64,000 nucleotides of DNA from Bradyrhizobium sp. CB2312 (GTDB taxonomy: Bacteria > Pseudomonadota > Alphaproteobacteria > Rhizobiales > Xanthobacteraceae), in NCBI RefSeq assembly GCF_029714425.1, contig NZ_CP121668.1, positions 2,315,501 through 2,379,500 of the forward strand, given 5' to 3'. The translations under genes were made by a program, and so were the position numbers. This document shows, piece by piece, positions 28,274-36,450 of this stretch (positions are counted from its first letter, which is position 1; the number at the start of each line of letters is the position of its first letter). Below the pieces are notes generated by a model, which saw only the letters and a list, made by a program, of their open reading frames with translations, was not told the DNA's origin and did no database searches.

Positions 28274-28370
28274 GTCATTCCGGGGCTCGCGAAGCGAGAG
28301 CCCGGAATCCATACTCACGATCGTGGTTATGGATTCCGGGCCTGCGCCTTGCGGCGCATCCCGGAATGAC
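28274..28370. repeat. Palindromic intergenic element, family B copy 3
   Basis: GTCATTCCGGGGCTCGCGAA against GCATCCCGGAATGAC, inner arms CCCGGAATCCATA and TATGGATTCCGGG. It begins five bases after the murB stop and ends 23 bases before ddl. Confidence 0.88.
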
Positions 28371-28393
28371 GGAGCAGATAGGTAACTGAGAAC

Positions 28394-29380
28394 ATGCGCA
28401 TCACCATCCTCTTCGGCGGCTCCAACCGCGAGCGTCTGGTTTCGGTCGCCTCGGCCCAGGCGCTGCACCAGGCGCTGCCCGAGGCCGATCTCTGGTGGTG
28501 GGACATCGAGGACAAGGTGCATGTGGTGCAGTCCAAGCAGCTGCTCGAGCATGCCCGCCCGTTCGAGGACGAGTTCACGCCCGGCACGCGGGGCATTCCG
28601 CTGGCGCAGGCGCTCGACCAGGCCAAGGCGGAAGGCCGCGTGCTGGTGCTCGGCCTGCATGGCGGGCGCGCGGAGAACGGCGAATTGCAGGTGATGTGCG
28701 AGGCGCGCGGCGTGCCCTTCACCGGCTCGGGCTCGGCATCCTCGCATCTCGCCTTCGACAAGATTGCAGCCAAGCATTTCGCCGCGCTCGGCGGCGTGAC
28801 GCCGCCGGCCAACATTGCGCTCGAGGCCATCGAAGAGGCCTTCGCCGAATATGGCCGGCTGATCGCCAAGCCGGCGCGCGACGGTTCGAGCTACGGCCTG
28901 ATCTTCGTCAACGCCAAGCAGGACCTCGTCGCGGTCCGCAATGCCGCCAAGCACGAAGAGTATGTGATCGAGCCCTACATCGCCGGCGTCGAGGCGACCT
29001 GCGGCGTGCTCGAGCGCCCCGACGGCTCGATCATCTCGCTGCCGCCGATCGAGATCATCCCGGGTGAGGGCAATTTCGATTACGCGGCAAAATATCTTTT
29101 GAAGTCGACCCAGGAGATCTGCCCGGGCCGGTTTGCACCCGAGATCACCGCCGCGCTGAAGGAGCAGGCGATGCTGGCGCACCGGGCGATGTCCTGCACC
29201 GGCTACTCCCGCTCGGACTTCATCGTCTCGGAGAAGGGCCTCGTCTATCTCGAAACCAACACGCTGCCCGGGCTGACCAAGTCCTCGCTCTACCCCAAGG
29301 CGCTGAAAGCCGAAGGCATCGCGTTCGTCGACTTCCTGCGCGGCCTGGTCGAGCTCGCCGGGCGGGGTGTGCGAAAATAA
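28394..29380 (+). CDS. ddl: D-alanine--D-alanine ligase, diverged N-terminal domain
   Basis: A 328-residue ATP-grasp ligase that makes D-Ala-D-Ala for MurF. Family signs are VPFTGSGSASSHLAFDKIAA, the KYLLKST segment, and the metal-binding end TGYSRSDF and LETNTLPGLTKSS. The N-terminal domain departs from the usual pattern: LFGGSNRERLVSV replaces the common GGxSxEREVSL, and LHGGRAENGEL replaces HGPxGEDGxxQ. Position between murB and ftsQ supports the call. Substrate preference could differ, but no second ddl is in the window. Confidence 0.9.
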   Translation: MRITILFGGSNRERLVSVASAQALHQALPEADLWWWDIEDKVHVVQSKQLLEHARPFEDEFTPGTRGIPLAQALDQAKAEGRVLVLGLHGGRAENGELQVMCEARGVPFTGSGSASSHLAFDKIAAKHFAALGGVTPPANIALEAIEEAFAEYGRLIAKPARDGSSYGLIFVNAKQDLVAVRNAAKHEEYVIEPYIAGVEATCGVLERPDGSIISLPPIEIIPGEGNFDYAAKYLLKSTQEICPGRFAPEITAALKEQAMLAHRAMSCTGYSRSDFIVSEKGLVYLETNTLPGLTKSSLYPKALKAEGIAFVDFLRGLVELAGRGVRK

Positions 29381-29728
29381 TTAGGACTGGTTAACGGCCA
29401 AACGGCCGAAATGGCCCGGTTTGGGGTCCAAATCCGGTAAAATGCCGGACATCGCGGCATAAATGCCTCACATCACGGGGCAAAAAGCATTCCGCGTTAA
29501 CGAAGTTTACCTTTTGTTTACCAGGACAGCCGAAGGTTAACGCTGGCGGCGCATATGGCGTTTTGGCTGCCGGCGCGTGAGCTGTCCTGGTGATGTCACC
29601 TCCAGCGAACGCTTTGAACGGGAGAGGTTTCTTCTGCTGAAGACCAGCACCCGGCCCGGCAAGTCCGAGACGTCATGTTCGCCAGGACCCGCGCGATGTT
29701 GCGGGCTAACTGTTGACGAGCTCGTGCA
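29381..29728 (+). promoter_or_regulatory. ftsQ upstream region with CtrA-like and GTTAAC motifs
   Basis: A 348-base gap without a gene, relatively AT-rich for this genome. It contains GTTAACG three times (about 29389, 29496 and 29537) and TTAA-N7-TACC at 29497-29511, close to the CtrA consensus TTAA-N7-TTAA. Short palindromes (CCGGTAAAATGCCGG) also occur. In Caulobacter the ftsQA promoter is under CtrA control, so a cell-cycle promoter here is plausible. The motifs are seen; their use is inferred. Confidence 0.5.
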
Positions 29729-30757
29729 ATGGATGGTGCAGGAAGCCTCACCCGGTCGCTTTTCAGATCGCTGAGGCCCCAAGCTGACCTGAAGGCGGCC
29801 GCTGTCGGAGCGGTCGTGCTTCTGCGCGAGTGGGTGCAGGACAAGCGGGCCGAGGCGCGCGCTGCCGCCCAGGACAAGGCCAAGGCCAAGGCGAAGTTGA
29901 AGCCGGTCGTCGAGCGCGAGCCGCCGCCGCGCGTGGTCGCGCTGGTCGAGCGCTATCTGCCGCGCCGGGTCGGGCTCACCATGACCGTGGTGCTGCTGCT
30001 CGGAAGCTGCGGCTTCGGCATCGTCAAGGGCGGCCATCTCCAGGATTTCATCACCGCGGTCAGCGATGCCCGCAACGCGCTGGCCAATTCCGCCGGCTTC
30101 CGCATCACCTCGGTCGCGATCAACGGCCGCAAGCAGCTCACCCAGGACGAGATCCTCGCGATCGGCGGCGTCAGCGGTCGCTCCTCGCTGCTGTTCCTCG
30201 ACGCCGACGCGGTGCGCGACAAGCTCAAGGCCAATCCCTGGATCGCGGATGCGACCGTGCTGAAGCTCTATCCGGGCCGGCTGATGATCGACATCACCGA
30301 GCGCCAGGCGTTCGCGCTGTGGCAGGAGGCCGGCCGGCTTTCCGTGATCGCCGACGACGGCGCCGTGCTCGAACCCTATGTCTCGCGCCGCTTCCTGGCG
30401 CTGCCGCTCGTGGTCGGCAAGGGCGCCGACACCCAGGCGCGCGATTTCCTGGCGCTGCTGGCGCGCTATCCGCAGATCAATTCGGTGACCAAGGCCGCGA
30501 TCTATGTCGGCGAGCGACGCTGGAATTTGAGGCTCAAGGACGGCCTCGACATCCGCCTGCCCGAGCAGGACGTCGGCAATGCGCTGGCGATGCTGTCCCG
30601 GCTCGACAAGGAGGACAGGCTGTTCTCCCGCGACATCGTCGCCGTCGACCTGCGCCTGCCCGATCGCCTGGTGGTGCAGCTGTCCGACGACGCCGCCAAG
30701 GCGCGCGAGGAGCAGTTCAAGGACAAGAAGAAGAAAAAGGCCGGGGACGCCGCATGA
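29729..30757 (+). CDS. ftsQ: Cell division protein FtsQ
   Basis: A 342-residue bitopic protein. A cytoplasmic segment of about 80 residues, rich in Lys and Ala (DKAKAKAKLKP), precedes a single membrane helix (about 88-108). A periplasmic POTRA domain follows (about 120-195, FRITSVAINGRKQLTQDEIL, then NPWIADATVLKLYPGRL) and then the beta domain. It recruits FtsL and FtsW-FtsI to the septum. The C-terminus is a run of lysines (KDKKKKKAGD). The stop overlaps the ftsA ATG by four bases. Confidence 0.93.
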   Translation: MDGAGSLTRSLFRSLRPQADLKAAAVGAVVLLREWVQDKRAEARAAAQDKAKAKAKLKPVVEREPPPRVVALVERYLPRRVGLTMTVVLLLGSCGFGIVKGGHLQDFITAVSDARNALANSAGFRITSVAINGRKQLTQDEILAIGGVSGRSSLLFLDADAVRDKLKANPWIADATVLKLYPGRLMIDITERQAFALWQEAGRLSVIADDGAVLEPYVSRRFLALPLVVGKGADTQARDFLALLARYPQINSVTKAAIYVGERRWNLRLKDGLDIRLPEQDVGNALAMLSRLDKEDRLFSRDIVAVDLRLPDRLVVQLSDDAAKAREEQFKDKKKKKAGDAA

Positions 30758-32076
30758 CCGGTCTTGATCGCAACCAGACCCCGAAGACGCGCCCGATGCC
30801 GCACAAGCGCGGCGGCCTCGTCGCCTGCCTCGACATCGGCACCAGCAAGATCGCCTGCATGATCGCGCGGCTGAAGCCGTCGCCCCCGAGCGACGCCTTG
30901 CGCGGCCGCACCCATGCGGTGGAGCTGGTCGGATACAGCCAGATCCAGTCGCGCGGCATGAAGGCCGGCGCGGTGATCGATCTCGGCGAATGCGAGCAGG
31001 CGGTGCGCCAGGCCGTCGGCCTCGCCGAGAAAATGGCCAAGGTGCGGGTCGATTCCGTGCTGCTGTCGGTCTCCGGCGGCCGGCTTTCAGGCCAGCTGGT
31101 CGAAGCCGCCGCCGACATCCGTGGCGGCGCAGTGACGCCGGCCGATGTCAGCCGCGTGACCTCTACGGGCATGCGCCACGCCACCGGCGAAGGCCGCACC
31201 GTGTTGCACGCGCTGCCGGTCGGCTACACGCTCGACGGCGTCAAGGGCATCCGCGATCCCCGCGGCATGGTCGCGCACCAGTTCGGCGTCGACATGAATG
31301 TCGTCACCTGCGACGCCACCGTGGCGCGCAACCTGATGCTGGCGGTGGAGCGCTGCCACATCAACGTCGAAGCCATGGCGGCGAGCCCCTATGTGGCCGG
31401 TCTTTCCGTGCTGACCGACGACGAAGCCGATCTCGGCGCCGCCGTGGTCGAGATGGGTGCGGGCACCACCACGATCGCGGTCTATTCCGGCGGACGTTTC
31501 GTGCATGCGGCCGGTTTTGCGGTTGGCGGGCAACACATCACGATGGATCTCGCCCGCGGACTCTCCGCGACCATTGCCGATGCCGAGCGAATCAAGACGT
31601 TATACGGCACCGTCATCACCGGCGGATCGGACTCGCGTGAGCTGATGTCTGTACCGACAGCCGGTGACGAGCAGGATCTGCCGCAGATCGTCTCTCGCGC
31701 CACCATCGCCAACATCGTCAAGCACCGTGCCGAGGAAGTCTTCGAAATGGTTCGGGACAAGCTGAAGGATTCGCCCTTCGCCTCAGAGCCCAACGGCCGC
31801 GTCGTGCTCTCGGGCGGCGCCTCGCAGCTCACCGGCCTCGTCGAACTCGGCACTCAGATTCTCGGCCGGCCCGTGCGGGTCGGTCGTCCGCTCGGTTTCG
31901 GCCGGCTGCCCAACGAGGCGAAGAACGCCGCGTTCGCGGTGCCGGCCGGACTTCTCGTCTACCCGCAATATGTTCACCTCGAACATGTCGAACCGCGGCA
32001 TACGCGGCAGCAGGTCAAGACAGGGACCGGCGGTTATTTCGGAAAGGTCGGACGATGGCTACGCGAGGGCTTTTGA
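30754..32076 (+). CDS. ftsA: Cell division protein FtsA, actin-like membrane anchor of FtsZ
   Basis: A 440-residue actin-fold ATPase. The phosphate-1 loop CLDIGTSKIACMIA lies near residue 28, VVEMGAGTTTIAVY in the second ATP lobe, and VLSGGASQLTGL in the adenosine site. The C-terminus GYFGKVGRWLREGF forms the amphipathic helix that binds the membrane. ATG at 30754 overlaps the ftsQ stop; open sequence before it is only the frame shadow of ftsQ. ftsZ follows after 87 bases. Confidence 0.96.
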   Translation: MTGLDRNQTPKTRPMPHKRGGLVACLDIGTSKIACMIARLKPSPPSDALRGRTHAVELVGYSQIQSRGMKAGAVIDLGECEQAVRQAVGLAEKMAKVRVDSVLLSVSGGRLSGQLVEAAADIRGGAVTPADVSRVTSTGMRHATGEGRTVLHALPVGYTLDGVKGIRDPRGMVAHQFGVDMNVVTCDATVARNLMLAVERCHINVEAMAASPYVAGLSVLTDDEADLGAAVVEMGAGTTTIAVYSGGRFVHAAGFAVGGQHITMDLARGLSATIADAERIKTLYGTVITGGSDSRELMSVPTAGDEQDLPQIVSRATIANIVKHRAEEVFEMVRDKLKDSPFASEPNGRVVLSGGASQLTGLVELGTQILGRPVRVGRPLGFGRLPNEAKNAAFAVPAGLLVYPQYVHLEHVEPRHTRQQVKTGTGGYFGKVGRWLREGF

Positions 32077-32163
32077 TGACTCATTTCCGCAATTCCCGAT
32101 TTTCACCAACTCCCGCGGCCACCGGCCGGGGCGAACCCACGCGCGCGTGATCGAGAGGCAACC

Positions 32164-33966
32164 ATGACCATCAGCATCAATGTTCCTGATATTCACGAAC
32201 TGAAGCCCCGGATCACCGTGTTCGGCGTCGGTGGCGCCGGTGGCAACGCCGTCAACAACATGATCACGGCGGGCCTGCAAGGCGTCGACTTCGTCGTCGC
32301 CAACACCGACGCGCAGGCGCTGACGATGTCGAAGGCGCAGCGCATCGTGCAGATGGGCACCGCGGTCACGCAAGGGCTCGGCGCAGGCTCGCAGCCGAAC
32401 GTCGGCGCTGCCGCCGCGGAAGAGGTGATCGACGAGCTGCGCGACCATCTCTCGGGCGCCAACATGGTGTTCGTCACCGCCGGCATGGGCGGCGGCACCG
32501 GCACGGGTGCAGCTCCCGTCATCGCCAAGACCGCGCGCGACATGGGCATCCTCACCGTCGGCGTCGTGACCAAGCCGTTCCACTTCGAGGGCGGCCGCCG
32601 CATGCGCACCGCCGAAGCCGGCATCAACGAGCTGCACAAGGTCGTCGATACGCTCCTGATCATCCCGAACCAGAACCTGTTCCGGGTCGCCAACGAGAAG
32701 ACCACCTTCGCCGACGCCTTCGCGATGGCCGACCAGGTGCTCTATTCGGGCGTTGCCTGCATCACCGACCTGATGGTCAAGGAAGGCCTGATCAATCTCG
32801 ACTTCGCCGACGTGAGAGCGGTGATGAGGGAAATGGGTAAGGCGATGATGGGCACGGGCGAGGCCTCCGGCGACAAGCGTGCGCTGACCGCCGCTGAAGC
32901 CGCGATCGCCAACCCGCTGATCGACGACTCATCGATGAAGGGCGCCAAGGGCCTTCTCATCTCCATCACCGGCGGCAAGGATCTCACGCTGTTCGAGGTG
33001 GACGAAGCCGCAACCCGCATCCGCGAGGAAGTCGACCAGGACGCCAACATCATCGTCGGCGCGACCTTCGATGAAGCGCTCGACGGCCTGATCCGCGTCT
33101 CGGTCGTCGCCACCGGCATCGAGCAGGCGGCGATCGCCCGCAACAGCCAGGCGACCTCCGCTCCCGTCGCGAACGCCGCGCCGCAGGTGCAGCAGGCCCC
33201 TGCCGCTCCGGCCGCCGTTGCCGAGAGCCGTCTCGCCGACCTGACCGCGCGGCTCCGTGCCGACAACCAGCGCCTGGCCGAACGGGCCCAGAAGCTGGAA
33301 TCGCAGATCCCGACCGCTGCGTCGGCTCCGATCGCCGCCTCTCCGGCGGCGCCGCGTGCGAACGTCGAGCGCGCCGCGCTCGCCGCCATCGCCGCTGCCG
33401 TCTCCGACGTGCCGCATGCGCCGGCGCCGCAGACCTATGGCGACGTCACCGTGCGCCCGATCGCGCAGAAGCCGACCCTGTTCCCGGAGCCTGAGCAGGC
33501 CCCGATCGCAATGCAGGAGCCGATGACGCCGGAAAACTTCATCCCGCCGCAGGCCGAGCGCCCGCCGGTCCGTGCGCCGCGGATGCCGCGTCTCGAGGAA
33601 CTGCCGATGCCGGCCCAGGCCGAGCTTCGCCAGGCCCGTGGCGAGGTCGAAGAAGAGACCCCGCAGAAGAGCCGCCTGTCGCTGCTGCAGCGCCTCGCCA
33701 ATGTCGGCCTCGGCCGCCGCGACGAGGAGAGCGAGCCGCCGGTCGCCGCCCGCACCGCCGGTCCCGCGATGCCGCCGCTGCCCGATCGCCGTCCTCAGAA
33801 GACCGTGGCACAGCAGATCGCGGCGAGCGAGCCGGTATCAGAGTATGCCCGCCGTCCCGCGCCCCAGGGTCTGGACATGCATGGCCGCCCGGCGCCTGTT
33901 GCGCCGGCGCCACAGGGTGACGACCATCTTGATATCCCAGCCTTCCTGCGGCGTCAGGCGACCTGA
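32164..33966 (+). CDS. ftsZ: Cell division GTPase FtsZ with long C-terminal linker
   Basis: A 600-residue tubulin homologue that forms the division ring. The GTPase core covers about residues 10-320, with the GTP signature [10 protein letters not shown] starting at residue 109 and the T7 loop in [14 protein letters not shown] linker of about 265 residues rich in Pro, Ala and Arg follows and includes a possible coiled coil at about 354-383. The conserved C-terminal peptide [11 protein letters not shown] binds FtsA and other partners. E. coli FtsZ is about 383 residues; long linkers are known in alphaproteobacteria. GAGAGG lies before the ATG. A strong terminator follows. Confidence 0.97.
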   Translation: MTISINVPDIHELKPRITVFGVGGAGGNAVNNMITAGLQGVDFVVANTDAQALTMSKAQRIVQMGTAVTQGLGAGSQPNVGAAAAEEVIDELRDHLSGANMVFVTAGMGGGTGTGAAPVIAKTARDMGILTVGVVTKPFHFEGGRRMRTAEAGINELHKVVDTLLIIPNQNLFRVANEKTTFADAFAMADQVLYSGVACITDLMVKEGLINLDFADVRAVMREMGKAMMGTGEASGDKRALTAAEAAIANPLIDDSSMKGAKGLLISITGGKDLTLFEVDEAATRIREEVDQDANIIVGATFDEALDGLIRVSVVATGIEQAAIARNSQATSAPVANAAPQVQQAPAAPAAVAESRLADLTARLRADNQRLAERAQKLESQIPTAASAPIAASPAAPRANVERAALAAIAAAVSDVPHAPAPQTYGDVTVRPIAQKPTLFPEPEQAPIAMQEPMTPENFIPPQAERPPVRAPRMPRLEELPMPAQAELRQARGEVEEETPQKSRLSLLQRLANVGLGRRDEESEPPVAARTAGPAMPPLPDRRPQKTVAQQIAASEPVSEYARRPAPQGLDMHGRPAPVAPAPQGDDHLDIPAFLRRQAT

Positions 33967-33989
33967 GGATTGTTACAATAAGGCCGACG

Positions 33990-34026
33990 AAAAAAGGTCC
34001 CGGCAACAAGCTTGCCGGGACCTTTC
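33990..34026 (+). terminator. Intrinsic terminator after ftsZ
   Basis: AAAGGTCCCGGCAA and TTGCCGGGACCTTT form a 14-bp stem around the loop CAAGC, followed by CCTTTTGT. It lies about 25 bases after the ftsZ stop and closes the dcw transcript. The A run before and T run after could make it work in both directions. Confidence 0.9.
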
Positions 34027-34330
34027 CTTTTGTCCAATGAATGCCCGGATTGCTCAGCCAAACAACTGATTTTAAATCATTAATTACGTATTCGGTGGTT
34101 CAGTAAAACTGCCGATAACGGCCCAAAACCTAAGGCTAATTTGGTTAAGCCTTGGCGCGAATACGGCAGGTTTGGGGTAACAATCGGTAAAAAAGCGTGA
34201 GTTGGCGCTGTTTGAGGCAGCAACTATGGTTTGCCGTGACTTGGGGATACGGAGATTCGCAACCGTCGGCAGTGGCCGGCCAAGCGTGTCTAGTATAAGT
34301 CGCAATGGGTCGTAGTGGGGCGGATTCCTG
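34027..34330 (+). promoter_or_regulatory. AT-rich leader and probable promoter of lpxC
   Basis: About 300 bases without a gene between the ftsZ terminator and lpxC. It includes the near-palindrome TGATTTTAAATCA, ATTAATTACG and several TTGG/TAAT-rich stretches. lpxC is therefore transcribed separately from ftsZ. No specific -35/-10 pair is convincing. Confidence 0.45.
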
Positions 34331-35293
34331 ATGAAATTTAGCCGGCAAACAACGCTTCGCGCGCAAGCCACCGTGGCAGGCCTCGGCGTTCACTCCGGTC
34401 TTCCCGTCACCCTCACGCTTGGGCCTGCGCCTGTCGACGCGGGGTTTATTTTTGTCCGCACCGGCCTTGAGGGAAGTGATCGCGAAGTTCAGGCGACTGC
34501 CGACCAGGTGATCGCCACCGATTTCGCCACCGTCCTCGGCGATCGCAGCGGTCCTTTGGTCTCCACCGCGGAGCATGTGCTTGCTGCACTGCGGGGCATG
34601 GGCGTCGACAACGCCACCATCGAGATCGACGGGCCGGAAGTGCCGATCATGGACGGCAGTGCCGCGGCCTTCATTGCGGCGATCGACCAGGCCGGCATCG
34701 TCACCCAGTCGGCGCAGCGCCGCTTCATCCAGGTTTTGAAGCCGATCTCGGTCAAGATCGGCGACACCTTCGGCGAGATCCGGCCCTATGCCAACGGGTT
34801 CCGCGCCGAGGTCGAGATTGACTTCACCAATGCCGTCATCGGCCAGCAGAGCTATTCCTTCGAGCTCAGCCCGGAACGCTTCCGCCGCGAAGTCGGCCGC
34901 GCCCGGACCTTCGGCTTGATGTGCGATGTCGCCCGTCTCTGGAGCGCGGGTTACGCGCTCGGCGCCTCCTTCGACAACACCGTCGTGTTCGACGACGAGC
35001 GGCTGCTCAACACCGAGGGCCTGCGCTACGCCGACGAATGCGCCCGCCACAAGGTGCTGGACGTGATCGGCGACCTCGCGCTGGCCGGCCTGCCACTGCT
35101 CGGCGCCTATCGCTCGGTTCGCGGTGGCCACAAGCTCAACCATGCCGTCCTGACGGCGCTGCTCGCCGACCGCACGGCCTGGCGCGTCGTCGAGGGCGAG
35201 GCGGTCCGTCGCACCACGCGTCCAATGGGCGAAGTCGGCCGCGGCATCGTCGGCGGCCGGGTCGCTGCGGCCTACGGGCCGGACGTGTCCTGA
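34331..35293 (+). CDS. lpxC: UDP-3-O-acyl-GlcNAc deacetylase
   Basis: A 320-residue zinc enzyme that catalyses the committed step of lipid A synthesis in the cytoplasm. The zinc ligands are H82 (STAEHVLAAL), H240 and D244 (RHKVLDVIGDLAL). Further family signs are GLGVHSGLPVTLTL, the MDGSAAAFI loop and FGLMCDVARLWSAG. Length is slightly above E. coli LpxC (305). Its place after ftsZ is the common order in many proteobacteria. Confidence 0.96.
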   Translation: MKFSRQTTLRAQATVAGLGVHSGLPVTLTLGPAPVDAGFIFVRTGLEGSDREVQATADQVIATDFATVLGDRSGPLVSTAEHVLAALRGMGVDNATIEIDGPEVPIMDGSAAAFIAAIDQAGIVTQSAQRRFIQVLKPISVKIGDTFGEIRPYANGFRAEVEIDFTNAVIGQQSYSFELSPERFRREVGRARTFGLMCDVARLWSAGYALGASFDNTVVFDDERLLNTEGLRYADECARHKVLDVIGDLALAGLPLLGAYRSVRGGHKLNHAVLTALLADRTAWRVVEGEAVRRTTRPMGEVGRGIVGGRVAAAYGPDVS

Positions 35294-35538
35294 ACAGACC
35301 CGCTGCCGCGGATCCGCGGCGGTCTTTTTCCCGGGAAACTCCTGGTAACCATGATCCGCTAGCATTGCGGCAATTTCGCCTTAATCCGGGCGGAATGCCT
35401 GCCTATCGGGTGAGTTAGCGATCGTTTTTCGGTTACTCCTGCGTGGTCGCATGGCAGGCACCACGGTCACATGTCGCGCCCATGACCGAGTTCATGGGCT
35501 GGCGGGCACCGCATCACAGGGCGTCAGGTCTTAAATTC

Positions 35539-36426
35539 ATGTCGGCACAGCGTATGACGCGCGGATATCTCTCCCTCTCGTCTGGCGCCCGCGGGCTGCT
35601 TCACGCCGCCACCTTCATCCTGCTCGCGCTGCCGCTGGCCGGCTGCGGCACCGGCGCGCTCTGGGACAAGTTCACCGCCAAGGACGACACTTTCACCGAG
35701 GAGCCCGCCGACAAGATCTACAATGAGGGCCTGTACCTCATGAACGAGAAGAAGGACATGAAGGCGGCGACCAAGAAGTTCGAGGAGGTCGACCGCCAGC
35801 ATCCTTATTCCGACTGGGCCCGCAAATCGCTGCTGATGTCGGCCTACGCTTCCTACCAGGGCGGCGACTATGACGGCTGCATCGGCGCCGCCACCCGCTA
35901 CGTCACGCTGCATCCCGGCAGCCCGGACGCGGCCTATGCGCAGTACCTGATCGCCGCCTCCCATTACGACCAGATTCCGGACGTCAGCCGCGACCAGGGC
36001 CGTACCGAGAAGGCGATCGCCGCGCTCGAAGAGGTGGTGCGCAAATATCCGAACTCGGAATATGCGACCTCGGCCAAGGCCAAGATCGAGGGTGCGCGCG
36101 ACCAGCTCGCCGGCAAGGAAATGAATGTCGGCCGCTATTACGCGCAGAAGCGCGACTACACTGCGGCGATCAACCGCTACAAGGCCGTCGTGACGCAGTA
36201 CCAGACCACGCGCCACGTCGAGGAAGCGCTGTTCCGGCTCACCGAGGCCTATATGGCGATCGGCATCGTCGGCGAGGCGCAGACCGCGGCCGCCGTGCTC
36301 GGCCACAATTTTCCTGACAGCCGCTGGTACAAGGACGCCTATAATCTTGTAAAATCGGGCGGTCTCGAACCGAGCGAGAATCAGGGGTCCTGGATCAGCC
36401 GGACCTTCAAGAAGATGGGTCTGTAG
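35539..36426 (+). CDS. bamD: BAM complex lipoprotein BamD
   Basis: A 295-residue outer-membrane lipoprotein that inserts beta-barrel proteins together with BamA. A signal peptide ends in the lipobox LPLAGC, followed by five TPR-like repeats (DKIYNEGLYLMNEKKDMKAA, YSDWARKSLLMSAYASYQGG and others). ATG at 35539 or 35554 gives a normal signal peptide; the longer frame from 35443 has no ribosome site or family sequence. It sits between lpxC and recN, a conserved order in Rhizobiales. Confidence 0.94.
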   Translation: MSAQRMTRGYLSLSSGARGLLHAATFILLALPLAGCGTGALWDKFTAKDDTFTEEPADKIYNEGLYLMNEKKDMKAATKKFEEVDRQHPYSDWARKSLLMSAYASYQGGDYDGCIGAATRYVTLHPGSPDAAYAQYLIAASHYDQIPDVSRDQGRTEKAIAALEEVVRKYPNSEYATSAKAKIEGARDQLAGKEMNVGRYYAQKRDYTAAINRYKAVVTQYQTTRHVEEALFRLTEAYMAIGIVGEAQTAAAVLGHNFPDSRWYKDAYNLVKSGGLEPSENQGSWISRTFKKMGL

Positions 36427-36450
36427 GTCTCGGCTAGGAAATCTGGTTCC

